From NCBI GenBank assembly GCA_025084515.1, contig JAJAGP010000278.1, forward strand, positions 112,001 to 176,000: a stretch of 64,000 nucleotides of DNA, written 5' to 3'. Made by a program: the position numbers and the translations under genes. The stretch's first letter is position 1; every line of letters starts with the position of its first letter. The DNA is from Ancistrus triradiatus (Eukaryota; Chordata; Actinopteri; Siluriformes; Loricariidae). Below the pieces are notes generated by a model that was not told the origin of the DNA, searched no databases, and saw nothing but the letters and a program-made list of their open reading frames with translations. Positions 37,887 to 49,380 of this stretch are shown here, one piece after another.

Positions 37887-40800
37887 GCTGAGGTACGAAC
37901 ACACACTCTGTACAACAGCCTGCAGAACACACCCCGAACACGCTCCCTCGTACCTTCAGAATGTTCTGGGTCTCGTTCCATTTGTTGGCCCACTCCTTGG
38001 TCAGCTCAAGCACCTAAATCAGACAGAGGATGAAAGATGAATAGGAGGTCCGAGTGCTGGTCAGGAGTGCTGAATGAACACGTTCGTACCCGGGCCTCGT
38101 TCTGGTGCAGCTTCTGCTCCATGCTCAGGGCTGTGGGTGAATCCAGCAGAGCGATCTGAGACCAATCACACAACAAGCATTTCATCAACCAACGAGCCAG
38201 TCTTACCCACTCATAACAGATCTGCACTGGGGTTTGGGTCAGGTAGGTTCACGTAACGTCGGCGGCCCGGCGGCTGGTACCATCCCTCATGATGCCCAGC
38301 CGTATATCATCTTGTATCCAGGCTAGAGGCGGCCTAACAGGGTGACTAGAGCCTCCTGTCAATGGTACAGCTTTCCCTAATAAACGTATCCTTTGCTCTA
38401 ATATTGTCATCACTTACAGAGATCATTCGATCCCATCAGCTCCTTTTGGGGAGTTATGTTTGTCAATAGTTATATAATTCATTAATGACTTATTTGTGTA
38501 ACTCAAAGGCGCACTGACCTGGTTCCCCTGTGCCAGCAGGGCTTTGAGGCGAGCGATTTCAGCTCTCAGCTCGCGGATCAGCCGCACGTTGGCGTCCTCG
38601 TTGATGGTGGGTTTGTTGATGATGTTCTTGGCACGGTTGGCGTAACGCAGCGTGCTCAGGGTCTCGCCGTAGTTCACATCCGCGGGGGAGACGGCTGAAA
38701 GGAAAAGCACCGCACACATTTCCTGAACAGCATTTGTTCTGGGAACCTTCTTCTTCAATATTTAGTTAATATTAATATATTAAATATTTGTATGGTTGTT
38801 TTCTAATAAAGAGATGATATATGGTCATTATACCAGTGCTAAGCAAGGGAGTTTCTAATCCAATGGTGGCCTAAGACTTTTGAGGGGGTTTGAATATCGT
38901 ATCTAAAAAAGGCGATCTACTTTAGTTCTTTATCTCTGATTGTTTTTGTTCGACTCTTTTCAAGGTACCTTTGAGAGACTGTGTGTTCTGAAACGGCATT
39001 TTACTTCATACCAACTCAATAAATGTTTAGATACAAACGTTATAAACATGAATAAGCGTTTAATCTATCAGGAGGTCTCTATAATCTGATGTGTTTAGCC
39101 ACTGACTTGCGATCATGATGGTTTTGGAGTTTCCTCCCAGACTGTCCTTGAGGAGCCACGTCAGCACCGAATCTCTGTACGGAACAAACACCTGCTTCTT
39201 CTTCAGATGGCCACCTCCGTCCTGAGACATGTCAGCTGAGGCCAGAGACAGAAACCACTGTTAAAGACCAGCTCAGCTTCAGCCAATACATACAAGAAGA
39301 TGTAGGTCTAATAAATAATACAATTAATAAAATATTAGATTACCAATAATAAATAGTACATGTGCTGTAAACAGTAACATAATATAGCAAATATAATACT
39401 GAACACTATTTTATACTATGATTATATTATTATTTATACTACATGTACTATATACTATTGTTAATCTACTATTATTAGTGTTTTATTATAAGATATTATT
39501 ATTTATTAGACTACAATCTTTGGAGAATTCTAAGAAATTGCCTGGACCAATATGGCGACGACGCTGACGCATGATACAGCGGCCAATACGGCGTCTGGGT
39601 ATATTTGTGTACGTTATTAAATGAATAGCGCCAATAATGCGTTGGCTGTCTCTTTAGCGCCCCCTTGTGCCCAAAGTGTATCTGGTGGTTATAAGAGCGT
39701 CAGGATTTTTTCCATGTGGTTTTCTTACAACTTCCAGGAGGAACCTTAACCAAAAAGGGCTACAAGCTACATTTGGGACAGAAGACATCCTCCTGTAGAT
39801 TACTCTGTATCATCTGGGGACGGGGGAGGGAGGTGTACTTGGATTCCTGTAATGAGTTACTTTGGATCAGGTTTCCCTGTTGGGTATTGTTGATTCGGGT
39901 ATCTAAATGAAGCAGTGATGTAGTATTTCATACACTTCTCGTATTTAGAAGGTCCTTCTATGCGAGTACCTAAAGCAGATATGACATTGCCCAGGGTAAC
40001 CAGGCTCTTGTTGATGTTTCCTCCCTCTTTGAGACGGACGCCGGTGGCTCCTGTGGCGTCGGCTCTCTCACTGCCCGCGAGATCAACCAGGTGGATCTTA
40101 CTCACCGTTTCACACGGCATCTCGGCATCGAACTTGGCCTAGAGAGAGAGAGACAGAGAGAGAGAGACATTTTTATCCATGGTTTATTATAATCTGAGCA
40201 TTTGAGAGCCCAATTGGATCAAGGGCTCTGCAGCAGCAGCTTGGCTGAGCTGGGATTTGAACCAACAACCTTCTGATTTAATCCAGAGCCTTAAGTCAAG
40301 TCAGGTTTATTTACATTTACATCTTATCCAGAGCGATTTACAATTGGTACAACCTTACAATCCAAGCAATTGTGAGTTAAGGGCCCAACAGTGGCAGTTT
40401 GGCTGAGGTGGTATTTGAACCCTGGACCTTTTGTTCCATAGTCCAGTACCTTAACCGCTAGGCTAAGGAATGGAGCATTGTCTCAAAGCAACTTTACCAT
40501 TTTAGATTGTCTCCTAATATCTACGCCCAATCCCAAACTGAGCAAGCCTAGGGCGACAGTGGCAAGGAAAAACTCCCTAAGTGTTATGAGGAAGAAACCT
40601 TGGGAGGACCAAGACTCAAAAAGGGACCCGACCTCCTTGGGCGGCGCCCACACTCAGGTGCCCACAGTAAATAGATCACTTTAAAGCAGAAGTAAGCTTT
40701 TACTTTAAATAATAATACTTCATCAGGAACGATTATTTAGCTTGATCAACATCAGTAGCAGCATCCCTAACGAACACGCCCACCGGTGCAGATGTTTACA

Positions 40801-41991
40801 CGGGTATCTGGTACCTGGGTGAAGTTGATGGTGAAGATGGCGTGTGAGCGGCTGCTGGCGTCGTTCATGCCGGTGCTGGCCGTCGTGCGGTTGATGTTTC
40901 CCGCCTCCATCAGCTCCTCCACGTCGCTGTAGTTCTGAACCAAGTGCTTGGACAGGTCTGAAGGGTCAGAAGGAAGGAATGTTTTTAATTAGGGGAGACG
41001 CGATGAAACCAGAGAGATACCACGTGCGGTTTGCGTATGTACATCTAATAATGTCGTTGCGTTCTTTCAACACCAGAGGGCGCAATGATCATACACGGCT
41101 TACTGCTCTCATTGGGTAATGGGGTCAGGAAACAAGGGATTTGGGAAGTTTAAAAATGTTTCTGTAACGCTTCTCACACACACAGTTCATACAAAAAGGC
41201 GTTTGACAAACTGGGCATGATAACAGGGTCTCATCTCCTATTTAACAGAGCACTTCGTTATTTATATTACTAGTTATTAAAATGATTTTAATTGCATGAG
41301 ACTAAAGTTTATTGTATGAAACCTTTTACAAGAAATGTGAATCGTTTTGCATTGCTTACACTTCAGGAAAAAGGGAATGTCTTTTATTGAATGTAAAAAT
41401 CAATAGTCGTGAGAAAATGGAATCATGAGAAGCGCGCATCATTACACCCCTATTTCCAGTACTTTACTGAAGCGAGGTCTTTACCCTCGACGTAAGGGCC
41501 GTCTTTGGGGTGCTCTCTCACTCGCAGGTTGTACGTCTTGGCCATTTTCCTCCTGAGCAGGTCCCGCACGCGCTCGTTATAAATCTCTAAATAACTACAG
41601 AACAACAGGAAAAAGCAAAGGTTAGCTGTCAATAGAAGAGATGAGCACGACCATATAAGGCTACCAGGCGTGTTACAGGGCATTACCAGAATTATTAAGG
41701 CTATTTGGATGTCACAGGGCAAAACTCACAGCTGAACATCCTATTAACACCTAAAACAAGCACACTTCTTATAAAAAGACTGGGTTTGTTAAGGGCATCT
41801 GGCACTTTCTGGTACTTAGGGGCTGATTTATTATCATTTTTTAATTATCCATGTCTCTGACGTGGCCTTTAATTTGTAAGTTTTACCCACCTGACTTCTG
41901 TACGGAAGGAGGCTTCATCACGCCGGATCATTCCTGCTATTCGGGTGAAAAGTCCCTCACAAATCCTTGGAATCAACCCCACATCCCCCTT

Positions 41992-42037
<46 letters not shown>

Positions 42038-45000
42038 CACACACACACACAGCAGTAGGTACTAAGAAAATATGAAAAATATTAATGATCATTTTCAATC
42101 AAATACACAATAAAGAAATTACTTATTTAACTAGATCTGCATTTTCTGAAAAACTACAACAGTGCCACAATAATTATTGTGTTGTGTCCCGATACTTTTG
42201 GCCACATGCAGGTTTGTGTCCCGATACTTTTGGCCACATGCAGGTTTGTGTCCCGATACTTTTGGCCACATACTGTATTGTGTCCCGATACTTTTGGCCA
42301 CATGCAGGTTTGTGTCCCAATACTTTTGGCCACATGCTGTATTGTGTTCCAATACTTTTGGCCTCATTTGGGTTTGTGTCCCAATACTTTTGGTCAATGT
42401 GGGTTTGTGTCCCAATACTTTTGGCCACATGCTGTATTGTGTCCCAATACTTTTGGCCACATGTGAGTTTGTGTCCCGATACTTATGGCCACATGTGAGT
42501 TTGTGTCCCGATACTTTTGGCCACATGTGGGTTTGTGTCCCAATACTTATGGCCACATGTGGGTTTGTGTCCCAATACTTATGGCCACATGTGGGTTTGT
42601 GTCCCAATACTTATGGCCACATGTGGGTTTGTGTCCCAATACTTTTGGTCACGTGTGGGTTTGTGTCCCAATACTTATGGTCACATGCGGGTTTGTGTCC
42701 CAATACTTATGGCCACATGTGAGTTTGTGTCCCAGTACTTTTGGCCACATGCAGCTTTGTGTCTCAATACTTTTGGTCACATGTGGGTTTGTGTCCCAAT
42801 ACTTTTGGTCACGTGTGGGTTTGTGTCCCAATACTTTTGGCCACATGTTGTATTGTGTCCCAATACTTTTGGCCTCATGTGAGTTTGTGTCCCAATACTT
42901 TTGGCCACATGCTGTATTGTGTCCCAATACTTTTGGCCTCATGTGGGTTTGTGTCCCAATACTTTTGGTCAGGTGTAGGTTTGTGTCCCAATACTTTTGG
43001 CCACATGCTGTATTGTGTCTCAATACTTTTGGTCACGTGTGGGATTATGTCCCAATACTTTTGGTCACATGTGGGTTTGGTGTCCCAATACTTTTGGGTT
43101 TGGGTTTGTGTCCCGATACTTACACAGTGTAATTATCTATACAACGGTGTTTGAGCCGTGTCTGTACTTTAAGCGGCTTGGGCTGTAATAATAACAGAAA
43201 TGTGAAAGGAGAAGAAGAAGTATGAGGGGTGCTATTCGAGCCCTGTATAACTAAGCCATGTGGTTTTCAGGACTCAAAGCTGCACGACAGGCTTTACCAG
43301 AGGCATTGTGAGAGCTACGGCAACAGAGGAACAAGTCACTTCTCTTACAGGGTTACCCATCATGGTGTAGGACTTCCCCGATCCCGTCTGCCCATAAGCG
43401 AAGATGCAGGCGTTATAGCCCTCGAACGCTGCCTTCAGCACATCTGAGCCCAGATCCCTAAACACCTACACATTCAAAACACACATGTAGAGATGAGCAA
43501 CAAATCTGACCAGGGTCCAGAGATTATCCTGGAATTTACTGCTGCCGCGGTGGTTTCTTCTAGGGGCGCACCGATACGACTTATTCAGTTCCGATACCGA
43601 TACATAAGCTTTGCCTATCGATCTGATACCATTGCTGAATGAATAAACCATGTACCTCACCCCGTGTGACAGACTTAAGGCATCAGCACTGACTCAAACA
43701 TTACTTTAATAACTTTACAAAACAAAATATAAAAAATGAACACACAGATATATAAACTTACTACATGGCTATTTATTTGTCACTAAAATAATACAAATTG
43801 TGCAGGACCTTGACACAGCATTCAAATTCAATATAAAAAGGGAGTCAAACATGTTAAACTATATTTATATATTATTAATTTAGTATTATATTACTAATCA
43901 GTAAGATTATATGTTGTATTTTGCAGTGCCACCACCATCCCTTGCAACAAATTTTTTGCACATGTGGGTTTGTGTCCCAATACTTTTGGCCACATGTGAG
44001 TTTGTGTCCCATTACTATTGACCTCATGTGGGTTTGTGTCCCCATACTTTTGGTCACATGTGGGTTTGTGTCCCAACACTTTTTACCACATGAGGCTGCG
44101 TCCCCCCCAATACTTTTGGCCACATGTGAGTTTGTGTCCCATTACTATTGACCTCATGTGGGTTTGTGTCCCAATACTTTTTGGCCACATGCGGGTTTTG
44201 TGTCCCAATACTTTTGGCCACATGCAGGTTTTGTGTCCCCAATAATACTTTTAGCCACATGCGGGTTTGTGTCCCAATACTTTTGGCCACATGAGAGTGT
44301 GTCCCCCAAATGCTTTTGCCCACATGTGGGTTTTTGGTCCCCAACACTTTTGGCCACATGCGGGTTTGTGTCCCAATACTTTTAGCCACATGCGGGTTTG
44401 TGTCCCAATACTTTTAGCCACATGCGGGTTTGTGTCCCAATACTTTTAGCCACATGAGGCTGTGTCCCCCAATGCTTTTGGCCACATGCGGGTTTGTGTC
44501 CCATTACTATTGACCTTCATGTGGGTTTGTGTCCCAATACTTTTGGCCACATGCGGGTTTTGTGTCCTGATACTTTTAGCCACATGCAGGTTTGTGTCCC
44601 AATACTTTTAGCCACATGCGGGTTTGTTGTCCCAATACTTTTGGCCACATGAGAGTGTGTCCCCCAATGCTTTTGCCCACATGCGGGTTTGTGTCCCAAC
44701 ACTTTTGGCCACATGCGGGTTTGTGTCCCAATACTTTTAGCCACATGCGGGTTTGTGTCCCAATACTTTTAGCCACATGCGGGTTTTGTGTCCCAATACT
44801 TTTAGCCACATGCGGGTTTGTGTCCCAATACTTTTAGCCACATGCGGGTTTGTGTCCCAATACTTTTAGCCACATGCGGGTTTGTGTCCCAATACTTTTG
44901 GCCACATGCGGGTTTGTTCCCAATACTTTTAGCCACATGCGGGTTTGTGGTCCCAATACTTTTAGCCCACATGCGGGTTTGTGTCCCAATACTTTTAGCC

Positions 45001-48000
45001 ACATGCGGGTTTGTGTCCCAATACTTTTAGCCACATGCGGGTTTGTGTCCCAATACTTTTAGCCACATGCGGGTTTGTGTCCCAATACTTTTATCCACAT
45101 GTGGGTTTGTGTCCCAAACACTTTTGGCCACATGCAGGTTTGTGTCCCAATACTTTTAGCCACATGCGGGTTTGTGTCCCAATACTTTTAGCCACATGCG
45201 GGTTTGTGTCCCAATACTTTTAGCCACATGCGGGTTTGTGTCCCAATACTTTTAGCCACATGCGGGTTTGTGTCCCAATACTTTTGGCCACACGTGAGTT
45301 TGTGTCCCGATACTTTTGGCCACACGCGGGTTTGTGTCCCAGTACTTTTGGCCACACATGGGTTTCTTGCCATCAAACTTGTTGGTGTAACTGATGTACG
45401 TTTCGCAAAATTAAAATGAACGGATCGGTCCCATGGATCGATTTAATTTTCCAATACCTGGCACAGCTAATTTTGTTAATATCGGGACCAACATCCCATC
45501 CTAATATCGAACCGGTGCATCCCTAGTTTCTACTCAGAAAGGAATATGTAATCAGTAAGAGGAGACAGAAGCAGCATGGGCTGTGTTTGTTCTCCCACAG
45601 CTTGTTACATGTGGAGCAGAGGAACATGCTGTCCTGACTTAGGACACATTTTGAAGGTAACTCTGCACCCGTCCTTCTTACAACACGTGCCCCTCTGAAG
45701 AACAGCCGGCTCACGGACTGCACAGTCTTACAGGGCAAGTAACCTTCACTTCATCAGAGTGTGTGACGAAAGCAAGACGACTTCCTCACGACTGTGCTGT
45801 TTACTTTGGTTATAAAAGATCTCCAGCATTGTTTTGCCGCACAGCACCAGATCATCTTACATTATCCGATGAATAAAGATTAGGGTCAGAATTATCGGCT
45901 CTAAACCAACAATATTCCGCTCATGATTCAGTCTTTTTGAGACCTCCGGCCACAGAGGACCTTTAACCTACATTTTGGGCAAAACATTCCAAATCAGAGC
46001 AAAGCATAAGCTGATCTGCAGGCTAAGCAGATTTCACATGGTCATACTGGGGACCTAGAAAACTCTCTACACCGTATGATCAGGAAGCGTTCTGAGGTCG
46101 CCACTAGAGTCAGACACGGAAGAGAGTCAAAGGAGCTCTAACTAATCAGGACTAACATCAATGAAAACCATGGTGGGTTCTCTTCCTCTGCCTGGTTCAG
46201 GGTCTCTACCTGATAACAGACAGTCCAGCTGATTAACAGGACAAAGGCAGCCACAGTGTGATGGGTTCCAGGCGACGGGTGAGCGATACGCCAGTGATGG
46301 ACGGTAGATGGAACATGTTCTACCATCTGCACTCAAAGCACTGACATGGCAACCCAAGGCGTTTCCATAAACAGACGCTACTCTGTTTGCTGGTCCGGCT
46401 CACGGTTTCCCTGACAGAGAAACAATTAAACCAATAAAAGAGCAGAGTGGGCGTGGCATTCCTTATATTTACTTTCACTTTCATTTCGTTGCAGACGGTA
46501 TGAACCTGAGATGGTTCATGTTTTTCTGGTGAACTTCATTTCTTTTGTTAATAACCACCCATTCCTTTTGGGCTTGTTCCTCATAACAGCCTAGATGGTC
46601 CTTTTTGGTCCATTTCTTCCAAAAAAGATCTGTTATACTGATGGGTTCCCACTGTGTGATGGTCCATCCCAGATGCCTCCGAGCCCAGAGGACATGGTTC
46701 TAACATATTGTTTCTTTTTAGCACAGTAACGTTTTAAGTGGTGTTTGTGAATGTAACTCTGTATTGTAGAGCTTGATAAAGGTGCGGTTCTACCAGCTAT
46801 TGGTGAATGACGGTTCTTGATGCAGTGCCGTCTGAGGGAGCGGAGATCACCCCGATTATTTGCTTCCATCCTTCAGCTCCAAGTGGCTCTGGATAAGAAG
46901 CGATGGGTCTGCCAAGCGACTAACGTAAACAGCAAACACCGATCACCGGCGATCGTACGTACCTTCTCCTGCGAGACGAATCTGCTGCTGGAGCGGTCGC
47001 CCGAATCGTACGAGAAGTCGTACGTGAAGGTTTTGGTTCTTTCTCTCACCGAGTCCCCGGTCACGCCATCCGGGATCTGAAGGACACCAGAAACACGTTC
47101 AGACTTCAAAGGGATAATGAACTCAAACGTTCAGCGTTACTCCAGCTTCACACAGGAAGGGACGAGGAAGGGTCAGTCACAGGGTCGCTTACTTTTAAGT
47201 TCGTGATGGCCGTCTTGTTCCCCTCCATTTCGATGATGCTCTGGGCTGACAGCTCTTTCTCACTGCGGAAGAGAACGAGACCAGGTTCAACTCGGCTCGG
47301 TCAGAAACCCCAAACGTGACCAACAGGGCTGCTAGACTTCCTGCTGGAGCCAAAGGACTGACGGAACCTTCATACTTTTAGTACCGACATGGACAACGCT
47401 GCACATATTCAACATAGCCTGCCTCAGACAGCACAAACCTTGAGGCAGATGGGTTACAACAGGGAGGCCCTACACAGCATTAATATACCTTATAACACTT
47501 TCGATTTATTCTTATGTATCTATAACTTTTGTACAATTACTAATCATTTTGTAATTTCATGTTGGCTAGATCAGCAACACTTAATGATATGTTATCGTGT
47601 CGGGATGAATTTCGTTATGGTGATAGACTTTTCTGAGCAGATCGGGATATCATCGGTGCTTAAAGAGCACTGTAAAGAGCATACTGTTTCTGGTTTAATT
47701 CAATGGAGTCCAGGACATTCTGAATAAAGATCACTTTACTAAGTATGGGATCATACTGGGATTATATCGTGATATAATATTTTTAACGCATCGCCCACCC
47801 CTACTTCATCCCTAGGCCAACGACAAAGAATCTTCACTTAGTGCTAACTTCATTAAACTAAAGGCTGTTACGACGGTGCGACGGTGATTGGTCAGTCTGG
47901 TTTTGTCGCCAACAATAGAGGGCGAATAAAATTAATTTATTGTTGTCCGAATAAATTGGATGAAATAAGTGTGCACAGTGTGTAACGGCCCTTATACAAC

Positions 48001-48398
48001 AAACTACCCAGACACCAGAAACTACAAAACAAACATGTCAAATCCTAATAACTTTATTAAAGGTGTCCAAATATTTATTTATAAAGCATTTACTATAACC
48101 CAGACATGGAAAACACACATAAATTATGAAGGTTAGCACATGTTTACATCACATCGTTTGTGTATCTCGTGTTATCCTCATGCTGATGAAGGACTAAGGG
48201 AGTTTGGTCTGAATGACACCTCATATTTAATCCCCAGTGACGACGACAATAATAATAATAATAAACAACAATAGTAGCAGTAATGTTATTATTAATAATA
48301 ATAATAATATTAATAATAATAATAATAATAATAACAATAATAGCAGTAATAATAATAACAACAACAATAGTAGCAGTAATGTTATTATTAATAATAAT

Positions 48399-48433
<35 letters not shown>

Positions 48434-48743
48434 CAATAGTAGCAGTAATGTTATTATTAATAATAATATTAATAATAATAATAACAATAACAACAACAAT
48501 AGTAGCAGTAATGTTATTATTATTATTAATAATAATAATAATAATATTAATAATAATAATAATAATAACAACAATAGTAGCAGCAATGTTATTATTAATA
48601 ATGATATTAATAATAATAATAATAACAACAACAATAGTAGCAGTAATGTTATTATTAATAATAATATTAATAATAATAATAACAATAACAACAACAATAG
48701 TAGCAGTAATGTTATTATTATTATTAATAATAATAATAATCAT

Positions 48744-48778
<35 letters not shown>

Positions 48779-49149
48779 CAATAGTAGCAGCAATGTTATT
48801 ATTAATAATGATAATTAATAATAATAATAATAATAACAACAACAATAGTAGCAGTAATGTTATTATTATTATTAATAATAATATTAATAATAATAATAAC
48901 AATAGTAGCAGCAATGTTATTATTAATAATAATAATAATAATAATATTAATAATAATAACAACAATAATAGCAGTAATAATAATAACAATAATAATAACA
49001 ATAGTAGCAGTAATAATAATAACAATAATAATAACAATAGTAGCAGTAATAATAATAATAATAATAATATTAAAAAACAGACATAATATTAAAATTAATA
49101 AAATAGAAAACACCAATACAGTAATAATAGTAACAACAATAACAATATA

Positions 49150-49190
<41 letters not shown>

Positions 49191-49339
49191 TAATTAAAAT
49201 AGTAACAGTATTAATAGTGTAGTAGCATAGCAGTATTGAGTTACAGAAATAACAATAAAACAGTAATAATAATAGCAGTATTAAAAAATCAAAAATAATA
49301 AAATAACAGTAATACCAGTAAAAACAATAAAATAATAAT

Positions 49340-49380
<41 letters not shown>

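Noticed and set aside
41485..41594. Unspliced extension of KIF16B exon 6 into GKDLASVKYWK
   Set aside because: A good GT donor ends exon 6 after YVEG's first G, and exon 7 (DLSKHLVQNY) joins in phase, matching the kinesin family.
42131..45223. Long overlapping open frames on both strands reading like FVSQYFWPHVGLCPNT and AKSIGTQTHMWPKV repeats
   Set aside because: They are translations of the ~32-bp minisatellite, open in several frames at once, with no start context, domain or splice support.
42166..45365. Possible CRISPR array
   Set aside because: Units are contiguous and nearly identical without unique spacers, and the context is a vertebrate intron.
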